Shown: positions 1-6,245, counted from the first letter of the stretch. The stretch is DNA of 6,377 nucleotides from Bifidobacterium breve (GCA_943325425.2 CALPPJ020000086.1:1-6377), one strand, 5' to 3'. Notes: generated from the letters alone by a model not told the origin. A program made the numbers and translations.

Positions 1-447
1 GTTATTCCCCTTGGACCCGACGCTGGTCCAGCAGTGCTGAAGTCATTGCGCAACAACGAGGTGCTGTGCCTCTTAAGCGATCGTGACATTACGGGCGGCG
101 GTATTGAGGTTGAATTTTTCGGCGAACGCACTAAGTTGCCGGCCGGACCCGCAACCTTGGCTCTCCGTACTGGTGCTGCATTGCTACCCACCGCTGCGTA
201 TTTCACAGATCGGGGAGTCGGACACCATGGTGTGATCGGGGCACCCATGAATTGTGAACGTCACGGCAAACTTCGCGAAGATGTGCAACGTATTACGCAG
301 GATTTGGCCTACGAACTTGAAAATTTGATTCGTCGGGCCCCTGAACAGTGGCACCTCCTTCAACCGAATTGGCCAAGCGATCCAGGATACGGCGATGATC
401 ATCTACGTAATCATGATCATGATTCAAGCCCAACAGACCCAACTTGA
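1..447 (+). CDS. patA: PatA-like phosphatidylinositol mannoside acyltransferase (LPLAT / LpxL-HtrB superfamily), 3' part only
   Basis: The reading frame is open from the first base, so the 5' part lies outside the window; 148 codons remain before TGA at 445-447. The family transfers a fatty acyl chain from acyl-CoA to the mannose of phosphatidylinositol mannosides at the cytoplasmic face of the membrane. Seen here: SDRD at fragment residues 26-29, the conserved stretch around 'LPAGPATLALRTGAALLP' (46-63), and a C-terminal WHLLQPNW (117-124) that closely resembles the WHMLQPQW ending I recall from mycobacterial PatA. The catalytic HX4D/E motif would lie upstream and cannot be checked. The last ~20 residues are a hydrophilic His/Asp-rich tail beyond the conserved core. 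A PimA-type gene on the same strand at the far end of the window supports the PIM assignment over a generic lauroyl acyltransferase. The exact acceptor is inferred. Confidence 0.85.
   Translation, partial: VIPLGPDAGPAVLKSLRNNEVLCLLSDRDITGGGIEVEFFGERTKLPAGPATLALRTGAALLPTAAYFTDRGVGHHGVIGAPMNCERHGKLREDVQRITQDLAYELENLIRRAPEQWHLLQPNWPSDPGYGDDHLRNHDHDSSPTDPT
409..424. repeat. Perfect 16-bp palindrome (AATCATGATCATGATT) at the end of the acyltransferase gene
   Basis: Positions 409-424 read identically on both strands. The 8-mer atgatcat at 395-402 recurs at 413-420, and tacgta (404-409) is another small palindrome, so 395-424 is densely self-complementary. It encodes part of the His/Asp-rich C-terminal tail of the acyltransferase and lies about 110 bp upstream of the lipoprotein start. 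It could be an operator for a dimeric regulator, or simply a by-product of short ATGATC repeats in a poorly constrained tail. The palindrome is certain; any function is speculative. Confidence 0.5.
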
Positions 448-523
448 TGCAAAGGTGGACGGGCATAGACGTTCACAGCCAATTTCTTGGCCGATCAATT
501 CATCATTTCCGCAACTGAAGTCG

Positions 524-529
524 TAGTCT
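524..529 (+). promoter_or_regulatory. Candidate -10 element (TAGTCT) for a leaderless transporter-operon transcript
   Basis: TAGTCT fits the actinobacterial TANNNT -10 pattern. It ends six bases before the GTG at 536, so transcription would begin at or next to the start codon. No convincing -35 box is visible at 17-18 bp spacing (catcat at 501-506), which is common for leaderless actinobacterial promoters. There is also no well-spaced Shine-Dalgarno before the GTG: the only purine run, 'caggg', abuts it. Both observations favour leaderless initiation. A hexamer this degenerate also occurs by chance. Confidence 0.4.
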
Positions 530-535
530 CGCAGG

Positions 536-1210
536 GTGAAGTTGAGCGGGGGTTCTTCAGTCCTGACTGGATTAGGCGTTTCAGTTCTTTTGTTGACCGC
601 TTGTGGTTCGGCTAGTCAAACCACGACTGTGGTTCGTGACGTGGATGCAATTCAAGTCATGACTCCCGAAGAAGTCACCGCCATGCGCTCTACTTTGGTG
701 CCAACACTCGAATCATCGGTGGACGCATCTGAAAGTTCATTGGCTCCAGGAGAGACGACTTCTGACACGATTCCTCTCAACCAAGACAATCGCCCGCCAG
801 AGCTGAAACTGTTTGACGCATACTCTGAATTTTCGGGATGTATCAAAGATGCGGGGGAAACAATTCGAGGAGATTTGCAGGACCCGAATAACCCTGCTTA
901 CAAGGATCCCGCATATCTGGAGGTCATTCAAAAGTGTGCCGCTCGAAGCGACATCATCAATGTCCTTCAGGAAGTCGGTACCACCCGAGCCAATCTCGAA
1001 CCAGATGAAATCAAAACTCGCAACGAAGCCTTTGTTCTTCTTTCAGACTGCCTGAAGAAAAAGGGTTGGAAAATTGAAACCTCAATCGACTCTGCTGGAC
1101 TCATTAACCCAACGCAGTTTCAAAGTGCAGACGGCGATTTGAACCAACGTGATTTAGATCAATGCCTGACAGAGACTGGCATCAACGACGCCATTGAAAA
1201 CGGAGCCTAA
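536..1210 (+). CDS. Secreted lipoprotein with two cysteine-pair modules, first gene of the MacAB-like operon
   Basis: The 224-residue product has a lipoprotein signal peptide: positively charged start (K2), hydrophobic core (about 9-20) and lipobox LTAC with lipidated Cys at 23. Residues 24-88 form a Ser/Thr/Pro-rich, probably disordered spacer. The rest contains two similar modules, each opening with C-[IL]-K-x-x-G and closing with a second Cys: C102/C134 and C172/C210. The first contains DPNNPAY (116-122), recalling the 'C-M-R-x-x-G ... DPNSPAF ... C' pattern of many uncharacterised actinobacterial lipoproteins; that resemblance is from memory. The paired cysteines probably form disulfides outside the membrane. 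Its stop directly abuts the adaptor ATG, so it probably works with the transporter, perhaps in substrate capture or as an accessory subunit. No enzymatic motif is seen. GTG at 536 is chosen because it fits the -10-like element; TTG at 542, with 'agggtga' before it, is the alternative and would shorten the protein by two residues. Confidence 0.85.
   Translation: MKLSGGSSVLTGLGVSVLLLTACGSASQTTTVVRDVDAIQVMTPEEVTAMRSTLVPTLESSVDASESSLAPGETTSDTIPLNQDNRPPELKLFDAYSEFSGCIKDAGETIRGDLQDPNNPAYKDPAYLEVIQKCAARSDIINVLQEVGTTRANLEPDEIKTRNEAFVLLSDCLKKKGWKIETSIDSAGLINPTQFQSADGDLNQRDLDQCLTETGINDAIENGA
1202..1205 (+). promoter_or_regulatory. Ribosome binding site (GGAG) for the adaptor gene
   Basis: GGAG lies five bases before the ATG at 1211, inside the last codons of the lipoprotein gene. 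This supports the ATG as start and indicates coupled translation across the zero-gap junction. Confidence 0.65.
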
Positions 1211-3352
1211 ATGTCCAATATCAAAAAGATTTCACTAGTTATCGGTCTCGTGGCCATTGTCGGAGTTGCAGTTATCATTGGTCGGCAGTCCGGTGGAACA
1301 TCCACCAATAATGCATTGTTGATCACTCCACGTGCTGTTGAACGACGTGATCTCTCCGATGTACTTACCGTGACCGGGGAAGTGCGTCGTGATGAAACAA
1401 AGAAGATCAACTCAGCAGTGGACGGCAAAGTTAGTCAAATCAACGTTGAAGACGGCGACACAGTTGAAATCGGCGATGGAGTGTTTGCACTAGATGGGCG
1501 AACTGCTGTCGCAGTCCCCGGAGACTTTTCGTTTTATCGTGAACTAAACGTTGGCAGCGTCGGACCAGATGTTCTTCAACTTGAAACGATTCTCAATGAC
1601 GGTGGCTACGCAATTCGGTCCGTTGACACACTGTTCACAGAAGAAACGCGTATTGCTTTGGCTAAATGGCAGTTTGATCGGGGCTACAGCGGTTCGAGTA
1701 ACGAAAACGATGAGACCATTACTGTGTCGCTAGCCCCAAACAGTGCTGCCTACTCAGTAGGTCGGTCTAACACGGCAGCCTTTATTGTCACACCGTCGGT
1801 ACCGACCTCAAACGGCTCCAGTTTGCGTCCGATGGTACAAAAGCCAACCCTGAATATCTCGGTTGATAACGAGACGGTGGTCGAGGGTGGATCGGTCACA
1901 TTCACCATTACTTCTGATGTCGCTCCCACTTCAGACTTAACGATCGCATTGAATACCGGTGGCAGCGCCACTCCTGGAGACGACCCAGCCAACGATGACG
2001 ATTACGACCGTATCTTGGGCAGTGCGATTATTCGAGCAGGGGAACTTTCAACATCGTTTACATCAAAGATTTTCGTTGACAACACGATTGAAGATGAGGA
2101 AGACATCACGGTCGCAATGACCACACAATTCGGCAACGACCCGACATATGCACTTGGCAATACGAACCAACTGCGAGTAGTGATTCCGGCGAATGGATCA
2201 GAACTTCGTCCACTTCTGACGGTAAAGGCCAGTAGCGAGACGATTAACGAAGGTTCAACTGTGACCTTCACCGTTCGTACTTCCGTTAAGTCAAATCGCG
2301 ACATTAAATTCAATGTCACATTGTCGGGCAGTGCGAGTCAAGACGTTGACTTCTTGACACCGAACACCGACACCTACAGCATCAATGCAGGGGCCTACAG
2401 CGTTGACGTACAAATTCAAATTCGGCGCGACGACACCGTTGAATCCGACGAGGACTTGACATTTACCGTTACTTCAGACTTGCCGCCAGCAGGCAAGACC
2501 GAGCGCTATTACCTGGGCGATATTGTGGCTGCACGGGTGACCATTGAGAGCGGTGATCTGCCTGAATTAACTCTGATTGGCGGAGGATTAGTAGGCGAAG
2601 GTCGAACTGGTTCGTTCCGCATTGTCGCTGACGCGCCAGTCACAGAGGACACATCAGTGAACTATCAATTGTCTGGTACGGCGCAAAACGGCGCAGACTA
2701 CAAAGCACTTAGTGGAACAGTTATTTTGAAGGCTGGATCAAGCAGCATCACAGTTCCAATCAACGTCATCAACGATGATGTCGTATTCAAGCCGTCCGAC
2801 ATGCTCGTTGCCGACTGGCCAGCGCGCATCGGCAAGGTTGAAGTTGATGAAGGTGAGTTCGTTCTTCAAGGAAATGTGGTTCTCAGCCTGACTGAACCAC
2901 AGTTCACCATCACGATGAAGGTCAGCCCAACCGATCGCGCTGAACTTGAGGTTGGACAAGCTGTTTCAGTTGATCTCAAAGTGGGAGGTCAAATACTTCC
3001 AGGGACAATTTCAGAACTCGGTGATAGCGCGACTGTCGGCTCCGCTGGCGAAGAATTGTACGAAGGAATAATTACTGTTTCAGGTGAATTCAGTGCTGTT
3101 GATGGAGCGACGGTCTCAATTGATGTCACTCTTGACGAGGCTCTGCAAGTCCTCGCTGTTCCCGTCGCTGCTGTTTTACGTTCTGCTGATGGTGATGAGG
3201 TGCGAATTGTTAATGACGCCGGCACAATCACCCGCGTCAAAGTGACTATCGGTTTGATCGATGGCGAATGGGTTGAGATCAAAGAAGGCCTCAAAGGTGA
3301 CGAACTCGTCGTCGTTGATATTGCTTCGGGCGATGTCGCCTCAGCGGCATAA
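1211..3352 (+). CDS. HlyD/MacA-type periplasmic adaptor with peptidoglycan-binding domain and tandem Calx-beta insert
   Basis: The 713-residue protein is the membrane-fusion (adaptor) subunit of an ABC export machine. Order seen: N-terminal membrane anchor (about 7-24); first half of the lipoyl/barrel-sandwich domain (about 46-95, with 'DGKVSQINVEDGDTV'); a PG_binding_1-like domain (about 108-160; 'YRELNVGSVGPDV' and a 'T-x-x-A-x-x-x-W-Q' helix); a linker; about three Calx-beta repeats (211-522); then the second lipoyl half (about 525-562, 'ADWPARIGKVEVDEGEFV'), a beta-barrel (about 563-605) and a membrane-proximal domain to the C-terminus (AVPVAAVL at 649-656). Anchor, half-lipoyl, PG-binding domain, 'PARV'-type second half is a layout I know from actinobacterial adaptors beside MacB-like transporters. 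The Calx-beta block sits where MacA has its coiled-coil hairpin and is the unusual part. The ATG is supported by GGAG five bases upstream. The exported substrate is unknown. A purely adhesive Calx-beta protein is unlikely, because both lipoyl halves and the neighbouring ABC genes are present. Confidence 0.88.
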   Translation: MSNIKKISLVIGLVAIVGVAVIIGRQSGGTSTNNALLITPRAVERRDLSDVLTVTGEVRRDETKKINSAVDGKVSQINVEDGDTVEIGDGVFALDGRTAVAVPGDFSFYRELNVGSVGPDVLQLETILNDGGYAIRSVDTLFTEETRIALAKWQFDRGYSGSSNENDETITVSLAPNSAAYSVGRSNTAAFIVTPSVPTSNGSSLRPMVQKPTLNISVDNETVVEGGSVTFTITSDVAPTSDLTIALNTGGSATPGDDPANDDDYDRILGSAIIRAGELSTSFTSKIFVDNTIEDEEDITVAMTTQFGNDPTYALGNTNQLRVVIPANGSELRPLLTVKASSETINEGSTVTFTVRTSVKSNRDIKFNVTLSGSASQDVDFLTPNTDTYSINAGAYSVDVQIQIRRDDTVESDEDLTFTVTSDLPPAGKTERYYLGDIVAARVTIESGDLPELTLIGGGLVGEGRTGSFRIVADAPVTEDTSVNYQLSGTAQNGADYKALSGTVILKAGSSSITVPINVINDDVVFKPSDMLVADWPARIGKVEVDEGEFVLQGNVVLSLTEPQFTITMKVSPTDRAELEVGQAVSVDLKVGGQILPGTISELGDSATVGSAGEELYEGIITVSGEFSAVDGATVSIDVTLDEALQVLAVPVAAVLRSADGDEVRIVNDAGTITRVKVTIGLIDGEWVEIKEGLKGDELVVVDIASGDVASAA
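1841..2776 (+). repeat. Tandem Calx-beta-like repeats encoded inside the adaptor gene (about 3 copies)
   Basis: Adaptor residues 211-522. Repeat 1 (about 211-327) has VVEGGSVTFTI, an expanded acidic loop with DDDYD, and VDNTIEDEED. Repeat 2 (about 335-446) has INEGSTVTFTV, QDVDF and RRDDTVESDED. Repeat 3 (about 451-522) has VGEGRTGSFRI, 'GTAQNGADY' and 'GTVILKAGSSSITVPINVINDD'. These follow the Calx-beta plan: an 'EG' strand near the start, a 'G-x-D-Y/F' loop, then an acidic 'D-x-x-x-E-x-x-E' calcium-site loop. The first two are each preceded by S-x-LRP, suggesting duplication, but the copies are clearly diverged. Repeat 3 stops at NDDVV and runs straight into the second lipoyl half, lacking the terminal acidic loop and last strand. 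Calcium binding is inferred from the family and the acidic residues. Confidence 0.8.
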
Positions 3353-3377
3353 GCAAGATTGAAGAGATTTTTCTGCC

Positions 3378-4100
3378 ATGAACGCATCAACTTCGGCGCT
3401 TTCGCCGGATCTTCCTATCTTGATGGAACTCAGCCATGTTTCTCGGGTGTACGGATCAGGAGAAGCCGCAGTATGGGCTTTACGTGATGTTTCGTTAATC
3501 ATCCGCGCCGGTGACTTCGTCTCAATCGTCGGACCATCGGGTTCTGGAAAATCAACGATGCTCGGACTTCTCGGGTGCCTTGATGTTCCAACCGAAGGCA
3601 CTATCACTGTTGGCGACGAGGAGGTCACGCGACTCGCTGATGCAGCTCGAACCCGAGTTCGTGGAAAAAGTATCGGATTTGTATTCCAGCAATTCCATTT
3701 GATCCCACACCTTGATGCTCTCGGGAATGTTGAAACTGCTCTCTTGTACCGTTCGCTCAAGCCTGCCGAGAGACGCGAACGTGCCATGGCATCGCTTGAG
3801 CGCGTTGGTTTGGGGCGGCGTGCTGACCATCGACCTGTTCAACTTTCAGGTGGTGAGCAGCAGCGCGTTGCTCTTGCTCGCGCGCTCGTCACCGATCCTA
3901 AAATTCTTTTGGCCGATGAACCCACAGGAGCTCTTGATACAAAGAACGCTGCCAACGTGATGGAAATTTTGTCAGGCCTTCGCTCTTCTGAGCGCGCGGT
4001 TGTGATCGTGACTCACGATACGAACATCGCGAATTCAGCTGCACGAAAAGTTTCTATGCTCGATGGCGGAATTGTGTCCGATGAGGTGTTGCGCTCGTGA
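3378..4100 (+). CDS. ABC transporter ATP-binding protein, MacB/LolD type
   Basis: The cytoplasmic ATPase (240 residues) powers the transporter. All nucleotide-binding motifs are intact: Walker A GPSGSGKST (52-60), Q-loop Gln104 in FVFQQFHLIP, signature LSGGEQQR (156-163), Walker B ILLADEP with catalytic Glu181, D-loop GALD (184-187) and switch His213 in VTHD. The 'FVFQxFHLIPxLxALxNV' stretch is typical of the MacB/LolD/FtsE class rather than of importers. Only 25 nt separate it from the adaptor gene, and its stop overlaps the permease start by 4 bp. ATG at 3378 has only a weak purine run (gaagag, 3361-3366) too far upstream. ATG at 3423 (Met16, MELSHVSRVYG) matches the usual N-terminus of the family equally well and would give 225 residues. 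Nothing suggests inactivation. Confidence 0.95.
   Translation: MNASTSALSPDLPILMELSHVSRVYGSGEAAVWALRDVSLIIRAGDFVSIVGPSGSGKSTMLGLLGCLDVPTEGTITVGDEEVTRLADAARTRVRGKSIGFVFQQFHLIPHLDALGNVETALLYRSLKPAERRERAMASLERVGLGRRADHRPVQLSGGEQQRVALARALVTDPKILLADEPTGALDTKNAANVMEILSGLRSSERAVVIVTHDTNIANSAARKVSMLDGGIVSDEVLRS
4083..4088 (+). promoter_or_regulatory. Ribosome binding site (GAGGTG) for the permease gene
   Basis: GAGGTG lies eight bases before the GTG at 4097, inside the end of the ATPase gene. It supports GTG as start, and with the GTGA overlap it indicates translational coupling that would keep ATPase and permease in matched amounts. Confidence 0.65.
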
Positions 4101-5284
4101 GTACCTTCAAAGATCTCGTTCGTGTTGCATTCACTGGCTTACTTGCGCGCAAAGTGCGCACCCTGTTACTTTTACTTGGACCCATGATTGGCGTCGCAGC
4201 CATCATTGCTTCGGTAGGTCTCACCGATTCAGCCAAGGGAGATCTGAAGCAAAAGGTCTCAAAACTTGGAACCAACCTGATCGAAGCCGCCGCCTCAAGT
4301 TCATTCGGTGGTCAAAATCCAACCCTTCCCGCTGACGCTGTTGACCGTGCGCTCACCGTGAAAACTGTCGAGAAGGTTTCAGCCGTAGTTGAATTGTCCA
4401 ACATTGTGGTGACACCGTATATAGAGGCTCGGGAAAAGTTTGAAACTATTCCGATACCGGTTCTTGCCGTTGACAGTAATTTGCCCGCAGTTTTGCAAGT
4501 CAAACTTGTATCTGGTCGATGGATCAACCAATTCGACGAAGACAGTGAGGTCCGCGCCGCAGTCATCGGAGTTGGATTAGCACGTGAATTTGATGTCTTA
4601 CCTGGGGAAAACCGCACCATTGAATTAGCAGGAATTCCCTACGGCGTCGTCGGAATTTTGGATTCTGTTGAACTTGAACCTGGTTTTGACAACGCCGTGT
4701 TTATCTCATTTGCTCGTGCTGAAATCGATTTTCTGGACGATGAGGTTGAGCCCAACAAAATGTATGTGCGCTGCACCGAAGGTACCGAATCCGAAACCTC
4801 CGAAGCACTGAAGACGGCAGTTAATCTTGGTGGACCGCAAGAAATCACGACTGACATCAAGAGTGAAGCTTTGGAGTTAGCGGCCCAAAGTGATCGTCAA
4901 CTGCAGATGATCGTGATCTCCATGGGACTCCTTGCCATTATCGTTGGTGGCCTTGGAATCGCCAATGTGATGTCAATCTCGGTGATTCAACGCTCTGCCG
5001 AAATCGGTATCCGCCGAGCACTTGGGCACACCCGCAATATCATCGCGATTCAGTTCTTGTTTGAAGCCATCGTGGTTGGGGTGATCGGAGGAATACTCGG
5101 TGTTCTGCTGGGCATGTTGGCAATTTTCGTAGGCGCGTCAATCGCTGGTTGGGTCTTTGTTATGGCATCGTGGCTAGCCCCGGCTGGAATCATTTTGGCA
5201 ATAACGATTTCAATTCTTGCGGGTCTCTATCCTGCACGACGGGCCGCCAAACTTGAACCGCTAGAAACTTTGCGTCTCGGTTAA
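4097..5284 (+). CDS. ABC transporter permease, MacB/FtsX type
   Basis: The 395-residue integral membrane protein has the MacB layout without a fused ATPase. There is a short cytoplasmic N-terminus with 'ARKVRTLLLLLGPMIGVAAI', a first membrane helix (about 22-42), a large extracytoplasmic MacB_PCD-like domain (about 43-267), then three helices (about 269-294, 318-347 and 354-378). Family hallmarks are 'SVIQRSAEIGIRRALGHTR' (295-313), the Gly-rich helix after 'QFLFEA', and the C-terminal YPARRAAKLEPLETLRLG. MacB-class permeases do not pass substrate through the membrane channel; they couple ATP hydrolysis to movement of the extracytoplasmic domains and push substrate through the adaptor (mechanotransmission). 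Start GTG overlaps the ATPase stop (GTGA) and has GAGGTG eight bases upstream. Lipoprotein-releasing LolCE-type permeases share this fold, but the adaptor gene beside it favours a MacAB-like tripartite exporter. Confidence 0.93.
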   Translation: MSTFKDLVRVAFTGLLARKVRTLLLLLGPMIGVAAIIASVGLTDSAKGDLKQKVSKLGTNLIEAAASSSFGGQNPTLPADAVDRALTVKTVEKVSAVVELSNIVVTPYIEAREKFETIPIPVLAVDSNLPAVLQVKLVSGRWINQFDEDSEVRAAVIGVGLAREFDVLPGENRTIELAGIPYGVVGILDSVELEPGFDNAVFISFARAEIDFLDDEVEPNKMYVRCTEGTESETSEALKTAVNLGGPQEITTDIKSEALELAAQSDRQLQMIVISMGLLAIIVGGLGIANVMSISVIQRSAEIGIRRALGHTRNIIAIQFLFEAIVVGVIGGILGVLLGMLAIFVGASIAGWVFVMASWLAPAGIILAITISILAGLYPARRAAKLEPLETLRLG

Positions 5285-5296
5285 GCCAGAACGCAA
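5270..5296. terminator. Possible bidirectional terminator hairpin at the convergent junction
   Basis: TTGCGT (5270-5275) pairs with ACGCAA (5291-5296). After a one-base bulge (A5290), CT pairs with AG, and after a second bulge (C5278), GG pairs with CC around a TTAAG loop: ten base pairs in all, centred on the permease stop codon. The stop codons of the convergent genes are only 13 nt apart, so any shared terminator must overlap coding sequence, as this does. There is no clear T-run after the stem on either strand, so it is at best a weak intrinsic terminator or an RNA 3'-end stabiliser. Confidence 0.35.
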
Positions 5297-5297
5297 T

Positions 5298-6197
5298 TCA
5301 CGAATAAATGTTGAATAATTCGTTAATGGCCTTGATCTGTCCACCACTCGTACTTGACATCACGGCGATGGGTTCGACCCCAATGTCGTACCAACGTTGC
5401 AAACCGTTACGCACTTCATCCGCGTTGCCATACAAGGTGCAGTCAGATAGCCAAGCATCACTCATATACGCAGAATGGTCATCGCGGTTGCCGGCAGCAA
5501 TGGCACTTTCAATTGCTTCCATCTCTTCGACGTAGCCAGCGGCCTTCCAGTAATTGCGATAGTTGGGGAGTCGGACGTACACCGCCATGGTTTTACGATT
5601 TACTGCAGCGGCTGCTTCACGGTCATCGCTTATGACTGTGGGAATCATGTTTGCGAGATGAAAGCCACCAGCAATCTTTTCTTGAGGTACTTGATGCACC
5701 TGTTTGACCGTATTGCTGTAACTCGCGTTAGCCCACAATGCGCCTTCACCGATCTCTGACGCCAAGGCCAACATGCGATCTCGAAGTGCGGCGAGATAAA
5801 TCGGGGGGAGAGGCCCGCCAAACTTCTCTTGTTTACGCAGAGCGTCGACGAAAGCTCGCATATCCGACAGTGGGGGTCCCATTTCGACGCCGAGACGCTT
5901 CACCATTGCTTCATGACTGACCCCGAGTCCTAACGCGAATCGTCCGCCCGACACTTCTCCTATATGACTCGCTATCGAACCGATTTCCGCCGCCGACGTG
6001 CCATAGATACCTTGAATGGCGGTGTAAAAACGTAAACGTTGGGTCACATGAGCCAAACTCACACATAGTCCAAAAGCATTACCAAGAGTCGGGCAAGCCA
6101 ATGCCGGAAAGCCTCGACGCTCGGCTTCTGCGGCAAGTTCAAGTATCTGAAGCCGCTTGGTAGGTGAAGCAACAATTGATAGGGCGGGAAGCATCAT
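5298..6197 (-). CDS. LLM-class (luciferase-like) flavin/F420-dependent oxidoreductase
   Basis: The 299-residue protein is a TIM-barrel member of the bacterial luciferase-like family; in actinobacteria these commonly use coenzyme F420, otherwise FMN. Seen: an N-terminal AE-x-x-GF strand-helix (about 21-30), the hallmark SGGRFALGLGVSH (83-95), 'PPIYLAALRDRMLALASEIGEGAL' (131-154), and the C-terminal 'LYGNADEVRNGLQRWYDIGVEPIAV' (255-279) characteristic of F420-type members. The stretch between the first barrel half and PPIYLAAL is short (about 116-130), so a loop often present there is reduced; total length is at the low end of normal. Cofactor and substrate cannot be read from the sequence. The gene converges on the transporter operon and diverges from the PimA-like gene, so it is separately transcribed and may be unrelated. 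The start is one of two consecutive ATGs: 6197 fits a leaderless transcript, while the ATG at 6194 sits three bases from AAGGA. Confidence 0.9.
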   Translation of the reverse strand: MMLPALSIVASPTKRLQILELAAEAERRGFPALACPTLGNAFGLCVSLAHVTQRLRFYTAIQGIYGTSAAEIGSIASHIGEVSGGRFALGLGVSHEAMVKRLGVEMGPPLSDMRAFVDALRKQEKFGGPLPPIYLAALRDRMLALASEIGEGALWANASYSNTVKQVHQVPQEKIAGGFHLANMIPTVISDDREAAAAVNRKTMAVYVRLPNYRNYWKAAGYVEEMEAIESAIAAGNRDDHSAYMSDAWLSDCTLYGNADEVRNGLQRWYDIGVEPIAVMSSTSGGQIKAINELFNIYS

Positions 6198-6203
6198 TCC
6201 TTG

Positions 6204-6209
6204 AAGTTA
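6204..6209 (-). promoter_or_regulatory. Candidate -10 element (TAACTT, - strand) for the LLM oxidoreductase
   Basis: Read on the - strand, TAACTT fits TANNNT and ends six bases before the first ATG (6197), predicting transcription from about the A of that ATG. This is the same geometry as at the lipoprotein gene. No -35 resembling TTGACA is visible 17-18 bp further upstream. An AAGGA (6198-6202) lies between the hexamer and the ATG and could instead serve the second ATG from a longer transcript. Confidence 0.35.
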
Positions 6210-6245
6210 GCCGAACACTCCGCACCCATCTGATCTCGCTAGTTT

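Noticed and set aside
478..491. Hairpin GCCAA-TTTC-TTGGC after the acyltransferase gene as a terminator
   Set aside because: The stem is only five base pairs and is not followed by a T-run; a hairpin this short is expected by chance.
448..535. Small gene, riboswitch or insertion scar between the acyltransferase and lipoprotein genes
   Set aside because: In 88 bp I see no start with a ribosome binding site and coding-like frame, no extended RNA structure, and no terminal repeats matching the other end of the inserted block.
1211..3352. Adaptor gene as a misassembled fusion of an adhesin fragment with HlyD halves
   Set aside because: One uninterrupted frame with similar composition throughout joins the domains at sensible boundaries, and both lipoyl halves are needed and present. 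A real insertion is the simpler reading.
2989..3787. Overlapping antisense open frames of 133 and 148 codons opposite the adaptor end and the ATPase gene
   Set aside because: They lie opposite strongly supported coding sequence, are Ser/Thr/Arg-rich low-complexity translations typical of shadow frames, and resemble no known family.
5308..5920. Several + strand open frames opposite the LLM oxidoreductase
   Set aside because: They are antisense to a complete gene with clear family motifs; their translations show no domain and they have no convincing ribosome binding sites.
6240..6245. TAGTTT as the -10 element of the PimA-like gene
   Set aside because: It would place the transcription start about 9 nt before the ATG, excluding most or all of the well-spaced GGAG from the mRNA. 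The two signals are incompatible and the Shine-Dalgarno is the stronger.
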